Under the pieces are notes generated by a model. It made no database searches and was not told where the DNA came from. It was given only the letters and a program-made list of their open reading frames with translations. Made by a program: the position numbers and the translations under genes. A DNA stretch of 64,000 bases from JAHJQQ01 sp963737555 (GTDB taxonomy: Bacteria; Pseudomonadota; Gammaproteobacteria; Thiohalobacterales; Thiohalobacteraceae), in contig CAVTTB010000004.1 of the NCBI GenBank assembly GCA_963737555.1, positions 160,783-224,782 on the forward strand, in the 5' to 3' direction. Of this stretch, positions 39,769-48,584 are shown piece after piece (within the stretch, counting starts at the first letter, position 1; every line of letters begins with the position of its first letter).

Positions 39769-42700
39769 TCAGCGGTACTCCACCACCACCCGCCCCGCCC
39801 CGGCCAGTTCGTGCAGGCGGTGGATCAGCTCGTCGACCGGGCGCACATTCCAGTCCTTGCCGAGCGCGAGCTGGGCGCGGGCGGACTGATTGCGGTAGCG
39901 GATCCACACCGGACATTTGCCCTCGCGGAACGGGCGCAGAGTCTCTGCCAGTGACTGCACGAAACCGTTACCCGCGCGTTCGGCATCAACCTCGATCACG
40001 ACACGCCGCGCAAAAATTTCACGCGCCTGGCTGATGTCATAAATCTTGTCGGCGGTGAGTTGCTGGCCACCGGAATAATCGTCGAAACCCAACACGCCCT
40101 CCACCACCAGCACCTTGTCCTTGGCGATCAGATTGCGGTGATGATCGAACACATCCGAGAACACGCGCATCTCGACCCGCGCGCTGCGGTCGTCCAAGGT
40201 CACAAAGGCCATCGAACCACGCCGGGTCTGGCGCACGCGCAATGCAATCACCAGACCGGCCACCACGACTTGACGATCGACGCTGCGCGAAGTCGGCGCC
40301 TCGCTGGCGTTACCCACCAAGGTCGCCAGCCGACCGCTGGTGATGCTCGCAAGTTCCGCCTCGTAACGCACGATGGGATGACCGGTGAGATACAGACCCA
40401 GGGTTTCCTTCTCGCCCAGCAGTCGCTGTTCCTCATCCCACTCGGGCAGACGAACAATCTCGATGGGCGCGGTCTCGACAGCCACGCTTTCCGCCGCGCC
40501 GAACAGGTCGTTCTGTCCGGTACCTTCATCGCGTTCGCGTTGTTCCGCAAGCTTCAGCGCGCTCGGCAACTGCACCATCAGCGTCGCGCGATTCTCGCCG
40601 AGACTGTCGAAGGCACCGGCGCGGACCAAGTGCTTCGAGCACACGTCGGTTGAGTTTGCGCAGATCGACGCGGCGGCAGAATTCGTAGAGATCCTTGAAC
40701 GTGCCATTTTCTGCACGTTCGGCCACCACGCCCTCGATGGCCGCCTGGCCGACGCCCTTGATGGCGCCGAGACCATAGATCACCGTGTCATCGCCGGCGA
40801 TGGTGAAGTAATAATCCGAACGATTGACGTCGGGCGGCACGACCTTGAGTTTCATGTCACGGCATTCGTCGATCAGCGTGACCACCTTGTCGGTGTTGTC
40901 CATATCCGCCGACAACACCGCGGCCATGAACGGCGCCGGATAATGCGCCTTCATCCACGCCGTCTGATACGACACCAGCGCATACGCCGCCGAGTGCGAT
41001 TTATTGAAGCCGTAACCGGCGAACTTCTCCATCAAGTCGAAGATGTAGGTCGCGACCTTCTCGGCGACGCCGTTCGCCAGCGCGCCCTGGGTGAAGATCT
41101 CGCGCTGCTTGGCCATTTCCTCGGGCTTCTTCTTGCCCATGGCGCGGCGCAGCAGATCGGCCGCGCCGAGACTGTAGCCGGCCAGCACCTGGGCGATCTG
41201 CATCACCTGTTCCTGGTACAGAATCACGCCGTAGGTCGGCTTCAGAATCGGTTCGAGTTTGGGATGCGGATAATCGACCTTCTGCTTGCCGTGCTTGCGC
41301 GCGATGAAGTCGTCGACCATGCCCGATTGCAGCGGACCGGGGCGGAACAAGGCGACCAGCGCGATGATGTCCTCGAAGGTATCCGGTTGCAGGCGCCGGA
41401 TCAGATCCTTCATGCCGCTGGATTCCAACTGGAAGACAGCGGTGGTCTGGCAGGCCTTGAGCAACTTGAACGGCGCCGGATCGTCCAACGGGATCAGTTC
41501 GATATCGATGGCGGCTTCATCACGCGCCGCGCGCTGGCGATTGAGCGTCTCCAGCGCCCAGGCAATGATGGTCAGCGTGCGCAAACCCAGGAAATCGAAC
41601 TTCACCAGACCGACCGCCTCGACATCGTCCTTGTCGAACTGGCTGACCAGATTGGCGCCGCCGGCTTCGCAGTACAGCGGCGTGAAATCGGTGAGCTTGG
41701 ACGGTGCGATCACCACACCACCGGCATGTTTGCCGGCGTTGCGCGCCAGACCTTCGAGCGACTGGGCGAGATCGATGATCGCGCGCACGTCCTCTTCATT
41801 TTCGTAGGCCTGACGCAGTTGTTCTTCCTGCTCCAGGGCCTTGTCCAGCGTGATGCCGATTTCGAACGGGATCAGTTTGGCGATGCGGTCGACGAAGCCA
41901 TACGGATGTCCGAGCACGCGACCGACGTCGCGCACCACGGCCTTGGCCGCCATCGAGCCGTAGGTGATGATCTGCGACACCTTGTCGCGGCCGTATTTCT
42001 CGGCGACATAATCGATGACGCGGTCGCGGCCTTCCATGCAGAAGTCGACGTCGAAATCGGGCATCGACACGCGCTCGGGATTGAGGAAGCGCTCGAACAG
42101 CAAGTCATACTGAATCGGATCGAGATCGGTGATGGTCAGCGCATAGGCGACCAGCGAACCGGCGCCGGAACCGCGTCCCGGACCGACGGGCACACCGTTG
42201 TTCTTGGCCCACTTGATGAAGTCGGCGACGATCAGGAAGTAGCCGGGGAAACCCATCTGGATAATAACGTCGAGCTCGATCTGCAGTCGTTCGTCATAGG
42301 GTTTGCGGCGTTCGGCAAAATCGGGCGGCGTTGACGTTGAACAGCTTCGGCAGGCGCTGTTCCAATCCCTCGCGTGCCTGGGCGCGAAAGAAATCGTCCA
42401 TGGTCATGCCGGCGGGCACCGGGAAATCCGGCAGGTAATTCTTACCCAGCGTCAGTTCCAGATTGCAGCGCTTGGCGATCTCGACCGTGTTTTCCAAGGC
42501 CTCGGGGATGTCGGCGAACAGTTCGGCCATCTCCTCCGGCGATTTCAGATACTGCTGTTCGCTGTGACGGCGCGGACGGCGCGGATCGTCCAAGGTACGG
42601 CTGTCGTGGATACACACGCGCGCCTCGTGCGCCTCGAAATCCGCGGCGGTGAGGAAATGCACATCGTTGGTGGCGACCACCGGCACGACACGACGCGTCG

Positions 42701-43262
42701 CCAGATCGACCGCAGCGTGCAGATAGTCCTCTTCATGATCGCGGCCGGTGCGCTGCAGCTCCAGGTAATAACGATCCGGAAATATGGCACACCAATCGGT
42801 CAGCATCTGTTCGGCCAGCGCCGCATTTCCTGCGAGCAGGGCCAGCCCGACATCACCCGCACGCCCACCCGACAGCGCAATCAGCCCACTGCTGTGTTCA
42901 CGCAACCAATCCTTCTGCACGGTCGGCACACCGCGATGCTGACCCTCGATGTAACTGCGCGAGATCAGGGCATTGAGATTGAGATAACCGGCGCGGTCCT
43001 GACACAGCAACACCAGCCGGCTGGGCTGATTGGGGTCCAGTTCGTTGTGGATCCAGATATCGGCGCCGATGATCGGCTTCACCCCCGCCCCCAGCGCCGC
43101 CTTGTAGAATTTCACCAGCGCGAACAGATTGCTCTGATCGGTCACCGCGCAGGCGGGCATCCCCGCCGCCGCCACCGCCTTCACCAGCGGTTTGACGCGC
43201 ACGATGCCGTCGACCAGCGAATATTCGGTGTGCAGATGGAGGTGGACGAAGGGAGCTGTCAT
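39769..43262 (-). CDS. dnaE: DNA polymerase III alpha subunit, two frameshifts
   Basis: About 1,164 residues when joined. PHP domain at the start (F-V-H-L-H-L-H-T-E-Y-S), catalytic polymerase region with G-P-G-R-G-S-G-A-G-S and P-D-F-D-V-D-F (catalytic aspartates), helix-hairpin-helix, then OB-fold with A-F-V-T-L-D-D and the tau-binding C-terminus. Start ATG 43262 (MTAPFVHLHLHTEY). Shifts: near 42325 in gccgcccg, and at 40627-40630 where gcaCTTGgtc should be gcaCTGgtc to give E-A-L-V-R-A-G-A-F-D. The replicative polymerase is essential, so these are most likely base-call errors. Upstream should be rnhB; here only a remnant is found at 44.6 kb. Confidence 0.95.
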
Positions 43263-43439
43263 GCCCGGCAGTGTCCGGCTTTGGGCGGGGGGTTTCAAGG
43301 CTTGACTTGTGGGCATGTAGCCGTCCGCCGACACGCGAGTGTGGTAAGTTGCTGACCTGTATCCCGCCGAGCGATTAATTTCGCCTTTTTATCTGCCTTT
43401 TTATCTGTTAATTGCCAGACCATCGGCATGTGAGGTCGC

Positions 43440-43721
43440 ATGCAAGCCACTGCTGAATTACAAGTTGTACCAATTGGTCAGGGCGTGTCCGTCCGACACG
43501 AGATCACCCGCGTGGTCGACTTACTCAAGACCTATAACTTCATTCTAGAGACCCACGCCTCCGGGACCAATATCGAAGGTGAACTGGCCGATATTCTGGC
43601 GGCGGTCGCGCAGATTCATCAGGCATTGCACGCCGACGGCTGCGTGCGCCTGGTGAGCTATCTCAAACTGGAAACCCGCACCGATAAGTTGCCCACCCTC
43701 GCCGGCAAGCGTCTTGAATAG
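43440..43721 (+). CDS. MTH1187-family thiamine-binding-like protein
   Basis: 93 residues of the DUF77/MTH1187/YkoF-related fold: L-Q-V-V-P-I-G-Q-G at strand 1, then the long helix and T-H-A-S-G-T-N-I-E-G-E. Homologues bind thiamine or other small ligands and are usually cytoplasmic. Divergent from dnaE with a 177-base gap. No thiamine genes nearby. Confidence 0.88.
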   Translation: MQATAELQVVPIGQGVSVRHEITRVVDLLKTYNFILETHASGTNIEGELADILAAVAQIHQALHADGCVRLVSYLKLETRTDKLPTLAGKRLE

Positions 43722-43805
43722 ACGATAAAGATTATTGAGCAATGACTCATTCTGACTAAGACACCCGGTGAAATCGGTTTTTAGTCGCCTGAACGTCAGC
43801 TTCGT

Positions 43806-44468
43806 TCAATCTGTTTTGAGCAACGCGGCAATCTGATCACGCAGGAAACTGTTTTCATCTTCAAGCACGGCGATACATTGGCTCATTTCACGGTTGGTCC
43901 GCTCCATCTCGTCAAAGCGACCCGCGATATTCTGATCGGGTAATGGCTGATGCCCCAGTTTATCCAACAACTGCCCAACATAGTCACGCAAATGCTGGAT
44001 GGTGCGGGCCTGCTGCGCAGCGATCACCTCCGTTGAGACCGTGTCCTCACCGTGAACGGCATGGACTTTCGCGGTCACGTGCGAGAACGCCTCGGCGCCA
44101 AGCTGGGTTGCGACCTGTTTCGCCAGCGCCATCCAGAGTGCGGCATCGCGTTCGCTGACGGGCTTCTTAGCCGACTCCGACTCTTTGCGGAGCAGTCCGG
44201 CACGCACACCCAGGGCCGCCCTCAACACGAGGTCGGTAGGCTCGGCCTTTGGATGATCATGCAAAGTTTCAACGAAGGTCTTAGTCTTAGCCGCTTCGCT
44301 GTCGAGGTAGAGACTTGGGGTTGGATAATCTTCAGTCCCGTCGATGTACTGAATGCTGTTCGTGCTACGTAAGCGCTGTTGCCGCCAGAACATGAGCCCG
44401 AGCAGCACCGTCAGCGCGGCTATGATTTCCAGCAGTGCGAGGAAAGAGAACGTGCTTAATTGGACCAT
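43806..44468 (-). CDS. Hypothetical membrane-anchored coiled-coil protein
   Basis: 220 residues. One N-terminal transmembrane helix (FLALLEIIAALTVLLGLMFW) with a long soluble part: acidic segment (Y-I-D-G-T-E-D-Y), a helical middle (LAKQVATQLGAEAF) and a C-terminal heptad helix (MSQCIAVLEDENSFLRDQIA). No family recognised. It could be a scaffold or polarity factor; that is guesswork. It lies between the dnaE neighbour gene and the rnhB remnant. Confidence 0.6.
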   Translation of the reverse strand: MVQLSTFSFLALLEIIAALTVLLGLMFWRQQRLRSTNSIQYIDGTEDYPTPSLYLDSEAAKTKTFVETLHDHPKAEPTDLVLRAALGVRAGLLRKESESAKKPVSERDAALWMALAKQVATQLGAEAFSHVTAKVHAVHGEDTVSTEVIAAQQARTIQHLRDYVGQLLDKLGHQPLPDQNIAGRFDEMERTNREMSQCIAVLEDENSFLRDQIAALLKTD

Positions 44469-44614
44469 CGCGACTCCGTGGCTAACGATCCGGCATCAGA
44501 GAGACTACAGGCGACTCAGCACCTGCGTAACACCCACTTTATGACACAATCTGAGACTTACTTCCATAGCATGCATGCAGTTTTTCAACCGCGGACCTTG
44601 CTCATAACGGCAGG

Positions 44615-44692
44615 TCAGGACTGTGCGGCTGACTCCAGCAACATGCGCACCGGCGCAAAGCTGCGACGATGGATGGATGTGACGCCAAGTTT
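44615..44692 (-). pseudogene. rnhB': Diverged 3' end of rnhB (RNase HII), orphan fragment
   Basis: On the minus strand this reads K-L-G-V-T-S-I-H-R-R-S-F-A-P-V-R-M-L-L-E-S then a stop, against Q-L-G-V-T-P-I-H-R-R-S-F-A-P-V-R-R-L-L-E-E at the end of the real rnhB at 63.7 kb. Twenty bases (44646-44665 and 63713-63732) are identical; overall about 10 of 54 aligned bases differ by eye. It lies upstream of dnaE in the same direction, where rnhB normally sits. Confidence 0.8.
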
Positions 44693-44703
44693 GCACAATA
44701 AAC

Positions 44704-44814
44704 GTAGCCCGGATGTAGCGCAGCGGAATCCGGGGCTTCATTCGCCCTTGTAGCCGGCAATCAATCCATGACGTTCGTATGATCCCGGATTTCGCTGCGC
44801 TACATCCGGGCTAC
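44704..44814. repeat. Inverted repeat pair of 'gtagcccggatg' type
   Basis: 31 bases at 44704-44734 (starting gtagcccggatgtagcgcag) recur as reverse complement with one mismatch at 44784-44814. The sequence gtagcccggatg..cgcagcggaatccggg is a widespread intergenic repeat in gammaproteobacteria. Lies just next to the rnhB remnant at the edge of the accessory block. Confidence 0.85.
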
Positions 44815-44857
44815 ACTTGCTTTCAGCCATCGTAACGGCCACTCTGGAAACCCGACC

Positions 44858-45139
44858 ATGACCAAGCCCCGTATCGAAATCGAATATTGCAGCCAATGCG
44901 GCTTTCTGCTGCGCAGCGCCTGGATGGCGCAGGAACTGCTCACCACCTTCATGGACGATCTCGGCGGCGTGACTCTCATTCCCGGCAAGGGCGGCATCTT
45001 CGAGGTGCGTCTCGAAGACGGCACGATGGTCTGGTCGCGCCAACAGGAAGAGCATTATCCGGACCCCAAGGAACTCAAACAGCGCGTCCGCAACCTCATC
45101 GCACCAGAGAAGGATTTGGGGCATTCGGATCGGAAGTGA
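44858..45139 (+). CDS. SelT/SelW/SelH (Rdx)-family redox protein
   Basis: 93 residues. Rdx thioredoxin-like fold with C-S-Q-C (C11, C14) after the first strand (RIEIEYCSQCGF), then G-K-G-G-I-F-E-V-R-L-E-D-G. Homologues with Cys or Sec here are proposed thiol-redox proteins; no Sec codon is used. Start ATG 44858. First gene of the accessory block. Confidence 0.88.
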   Translation: MTKPRIEIEYCSQCGFLLRSAWMAQELLTTFMDDLGGVTLIPGKGGIFEVRLEDGTMVWSRQQEEHYPDPKELKQRVRNLIAPEKDLGHSDRK

Positions 45140-45580
45140 AGAGCCTGTACGGTTGGGCGCAGGCGGGGCTGCTTTCGACCGATTTTGTTGAAATACTCAG
45201 TTGGACGCCCGATGCTGTTCTTTTCCGGGGTCCTCAGATCCTCCCTCGAAGGGAGATCGGCGCTCCTATGCCTTCTTGCGAGGTCGATTTTCTGAAGTGT
45301 TTATCTTCCGGTCCCCGACAGGGAGATTTTCAACACAAGCGGTCAGGAGCGGACATAGGCGGGATGAATCTCATACGGCTAGAACAGTGACTACCACCCT
45401 AAAGCGGACTAACGAAATTTGACGACAAAACAGAGGAAGTAGTCATTAATGATATGCATGAGCGGTCATGGCGCTGCCGGCCGGCGTGAAATGCAACAGG
45501 ACGAATCAGCACCGCGTAACTTAGGATTTTCACGCCATTACACGCCACCAGAATGGAGTCCATTGACAAATGATTACGAT
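45140..45580. other. Intergenic stretch, no supported gene
   Basis: 441 bases between SelW-like and rnk genes. Short open frames exist (for example 45449-45685) but their composition is not protein-like and the latter overlaps the rnk 3' end. No RNA or repeat recognised. Confidence 0.4.
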
Positions 45581-45991
45581 CTAGCGGTGGAAATCACCGG
45601 CCCGTTCGGGCTGGTACACGACTTCCACAAGACGCACCTTCAGCGTCCCGCCTCCCGGTCGCGGCCACTCGATTTCCTCACCTGAGGTCAGCCCCAACAG
45701 TGCGCTGCCGACGGGCGCCATTACTGAGATACGGTCGGCGCTGCCATCGATATCATCTGGATACACCAGCGTCAGACAAAACTCTTCACCCGACTCCAAG
45801 GCAAAACGCGCCGTGCTGTTCATCGTCACAACATCCGGCGGCACCTCATGAGGCTTGACCACTTCGGCGCGATCAAGCTCCGCTTGCAATTCGGTCTTAC
45901 CCGCGAAATTGGCCGCCGGCAGCGTATTAAGCAGCGCATCGAGACGATCCAGGTCCTGAGATGTCAGAATAATTCTTGGTTGTTTATCCAT
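45581..45991 (-). CDS. rnk: Nucleoside diphosphate kinase regulator / GreA-B C-terminal-like protein (Rnk)
   Basis: 136 residues. Short N-terminal helix pair (LTSQDLDRLDALLNTL) and a Pro-GreA/B C-terminal domain: V-T-M-N-S-T-A-R-F, L-V-Y-P-D-D-I-D-G, S-V-M-A-P-V-G-S-A-L-L-G and G-E-E-I-E-W-P. Rnk binds RNA polymerase in the secondary channel and competes with Gre and DksA. Interesting beside the truncated greB in the same block. Confidence 0.92.
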   Translation of the reverse strand: MDKQPRIILTSQDLDRLDALLNTLPAANFAGKTELQAELDRAEVVKPHEVPPDVVTMNSTARFALESGEEFCLTLVYPDDIDGSADRISVMAPVGSALLGLTSGEEIEWPRPGGGTLKVRLVEVVYQPERAGDFHR

Positions 45992-46262
45992 CAGATTCTC
46001 TCGTTAATCAGTTCGTTCCAGGCAACTCAATAGCGCCGGGCAACAGAGAACATCATAATCTATAATTCTTTCCGACCCAATATTCAATATACTGACTTTA
46101 ATATCGAAACCGATTGGCATCAAGGTTCAGAATCGTGATGAGGCCTTGCGGCTTCGATCGTCGCGAAACGCGGGATGAGGGACTTGCAAGCAGTCTCAGA
46201 ACGGTCATATATCAGGTGGCAGTAATACTCGCTGACGGGCGTTAATCGATGGAGCAAGTAAA

Positions 46263-47243
46263 TTGACGATATTCAAAAATATTCTTTGTGTGGTCGACAT
46301 CAAAGAAGATTGCACGGCCGCCTTGGAACGCGCCGTCACCCTAGCCGAGAACAATCAGGCCAACCTGACCGTTATCGACGTGATCGATTGCGTGACTGCC
46401 GGCATCGGGATGCCCGAAGGAGGACCGATTTCCGCCGATCTTCAGTCCGCAATGGAAGCCGCTCACGCACAGACGCTGGAGACGTTGATCGATCCTTATC
46501 GTCAACAGATCCCGATCAAAACGAAAGTGCGGAGCGGCACTTGTTTTCTGGAAATTATCCGCCAGGTACTAAGCGACAGACACGATCTGGTGATCAAGAT
46601 TCCCGAAAAACTGACCTGGCTGAACCGGTTGTTCGGTAGTGATGATATGAACCTGCTGCGCGAGTGCCCATGCCCAGTCTGGCTCGTCAAACCTCAGGCG
46701 GAGAAGTCCTACAGATGCATCTTGGCGGCGGTCGATGTAGTCGATGCGTATCCGCCGACGGAGCTGAAATCACGGCATGTGCTGAACCAGCGAGTTCTTG
46801 AAATGGCCGCTTCGCTGGCATTATCTGACTTTGCCGAGTTGCACGTCGTGGTTGCCTGGGACACGATCGGTGAAAACGTTATGCGCGGCGCGTTTATGCG
46901 TACTCCTGAAGTGGAAATCACTGCCTATGTGGAGCAGGTCAGACGCCGGTACGCGACCAGCCTGGATGAACTCATGCGTGGGGTCACCCGCAAGATGGGG
47001 CATGATGTCGCGGAGTATCTCAATCCCAGAATACATCTGGTAAAAGGCTGGGCCCGTAAAGAGATCCCCGCGTTGGCCAAACAGCTCGCGGCCGATGTTA
47101 TCGTGATGGGGACGGTGGCCCGCACCGGTGTCCCGGGGTTCATCATGGGCAACACCGCTGAGATGATTCTGAATCAGATCGATTGTTCGGTCCTCGCCAT
47201 CAAACCACCCGGCTTTGAAACGCCTGTTACATTGGAGCATTGA
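46263..47243 (+). CDS. Tandem universal stress protein (UspE-like)
   Basis: 326 residues from a TTG start at 46263. Two Usp domains: first I-L-C-V-V-D-I-K-E-D (residues 6-145), second I-L-A-A-V-D-V-V-D-A (about 155-318) with the nucleotide-binding G-T-V-A-R-T-G-V-P-G-F-I-M-G-N-T. The second domain retains the G-2x-G-9x-GN(S/T) motif; the first appears to lack it. Cytoplasmic stress-survival protein. GGAG 46247-46250 lies upstream. Confidence 0.88.
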   Translation: MTIFKNILCVVDIKEDCTAALERAVTLAENNQANLTVIDVIDCVTAGIGMPEGGPISADLQSAMEAAHAQTLETLIDPYRQQIPIKTKVRSGTCFLEIIRQVLSDRHDLVIKIPEKLTWLNRLFGSDDMNLLRECPCPVWLVKPQAEKSYRCILAAVDVVDAYPPTELKSRHVLNQRVLEMAASLALSDFAELHVVVAWDTIGENVMRGAFMRTPEVEITAYVEQVRRRYATSLDELMRGVTRKMGHDVAEYLNPRIHLVKGWARKEIPALAKQLAADVIVMGTVARTGVPGFIMGNTAEMILNQIDCSVLAIKPPGFETPVTLEH

Positions 47244-47376
47244 GCACACAGGTTTCAATTTTGACACAACTTGCGCCTCGCCATAGTCCAGCAACGCTCC
47301 ATGCCGCTTGTAATCGTGGGATCGGTTGCCAATTCGGCCAGAACTCAACGAAAAACCCGCTGGCCACCGATTCATG

Positions 47377-48420
47377 TCAGGGGACAATCACGACGCGATT
47401 GCGGCCGGTTTTTTTTGCTTCGTACATGGCAGCGTCGGCGCGATCGAGCAAGGCTTCAGCTGTTTCGCCCGTCCTCAGCTTCGCCACACCCAGGCTGATC
47501 GTAATGCTGATATTCAAGCCCTGCACATGGAATGGAGTAACGGCGATTTCCTCGCGGATACGCTCGGCAATTATTCCTGCCATGCCGATGTCGGTGTTCC
47601 TGAGTACGATGGTGAATTCTTCTCCGCCAAAGCGACCGACAATGTCGAAATCGCGCACAGCGGCCACAATGCGCTCTGCCGCGTGCCGCAGCACGAGATC
47701 GCCGACCAGGTGGCCATGCGTGTCGTTGACCTTCTTGAAGTAATCCAGGTCGGCCATCATCACGCACAGGGGTTGATCCCGTTCCTGCGCTTTGCCAAGC
47801 GCTCGCGCCAGCGTTTCCATCAAGCTGCTATAGCTGAGCAAACCCGTGAGAGAATCCATCGACGCCTTGTAGCGCAGATGTTCGATTTCCTTGCGCAGCG
47901 CCTTCAACGATTCGCGGAGCACCTCAGTTTCCGGCAGCTGGTAGCCCTCGGCTGCCAGATAGATATCCAGGGCGCCGATCCTCAACACACAATCAACAAG
48001 CCTAGTAATGCGTGAGCGGGACTCTGCCCCAGTTGCGATGTGTTCGATTATCCCGTGCTGGATCAAACTATGCTCCAAGAGCAATAGACTCAACGGAATT
48101 CCGGCGCGGGCGCAACCCCGGAAAAAAGTCACTCGCCGTTTGAAATAGTCAGCTGATTCGAAATCCCGCCCAAAGCTTTGCAGGAGATCGATCCAGCCCG
48201 ACAGACAAGCCGCACGGAAATCGAGTGTCTCTGCCAGCGGTGAGTCCAGGTTGTCCTGCAATGTAGTGAGGCAATCATTCACCAGCACTTCGGCCTGCTC
48301 GTCGAAAAAGCCGGCACGAAGCCAATGCGCCGAGTCGTCGTGCTCCGCGCTCAGGCCGACCGCCGCAATGACCCGCAGGAAACGCCCGTGGTCAGAATCG
48401 GGCGGAACGATCTCATGCAT
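47377..48420 (-). CDS. Diguanylate cyclase with helical (globin-like?) sensor domain
   Basis: 347 residues, no transmembrane helix. Residues 1-165 are all-helical with F-K-R-R-V-T-F-F-R-G-C-A-R-A-G-I-P, reminiscent of the E/F helix of globin-coupled sensors, but the proximal His of such proteins is not present at the expected spot. GGDEF domain from about 185 with D-S-L-T-G-L, G-G-E-E-F and the R-D-F-D inhibitory site five residues upstream. Should make c-di-GMP. Divergent or convergent neighbours give no clear operon. Confidence 0.9.
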   Translation of the reverse strand: MHEIVPPDSDHGRFLRVIAAVGLSAEHDDSAHWLRAGFFDEQAEVLVNDCLTTLQDNLDSPLAETLDFRAACLSGWIDLLQSFGRDFESADYFKRRVTFFRGCARAGIPLSLLLLEHSLIQHGIIEHIATGAESRSRITRLVDCVLRIGALDIYLAAEGYQLPETEVLRESLKALRKEIEHLRYKASMDSLTGLLSYSSLMETLARALGKAQERDQPLCVMMADLDYFKKVNDTHGHLVGDLVLRHAAERIVAAVRDFDIVGRFGGEEFTIVLRNTDIGMAGIIAERIREEIAVTPFHVQGLNISITISLGVAKLRTGETAEALLDRADAAMYEAKKTGRNRVVIVP

Positions 48421-48584
48421 CAGGCGTTGCTCCCCAACAAATTATTTTACTATAGAGCTTCCACCCTGTTTTTCCATGTGGGCAGGCGAGACAACCTCGC
48501 CCGCCAGCGCTGGCACATGACGGCTGCTCAGAATAAGCTACTATCTGATGCGTGGCGCCATCGGTGAAGAAGGAGATGAACGAT

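Larger units (their letters stand above)
44469..44857. other. Intergenic block beside dnaE locus: rnhB remnant plus dispersed repeat
   Basis: 389 bases without an intact gene. It holds the rnhB fragment (44615-44692) and the inverted repeat pair at 44704-44814. This looks like the junction between backbone and the accessory block that follows. Confidence 0.6.

Noticed and set aside
40385..42334. 649-residue frame antisense to dnaE, and similar ones opposite pyrG and eno
   Set aside because: All lie opposite well-known genes, show no motifs, and have shadow-type composition.
44646..44665. Direct-repeat attachment site of an integrase
   Set aside because: The copy has diverged about 19 percent overall and no integrase or excisionase is visible in the block, so it is reported only as a fragment.
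45449..45685. 78-residue frame near rnk
   Set aside because: It overlaps the rnk 3' end on the other strand and lacks protein-like features.
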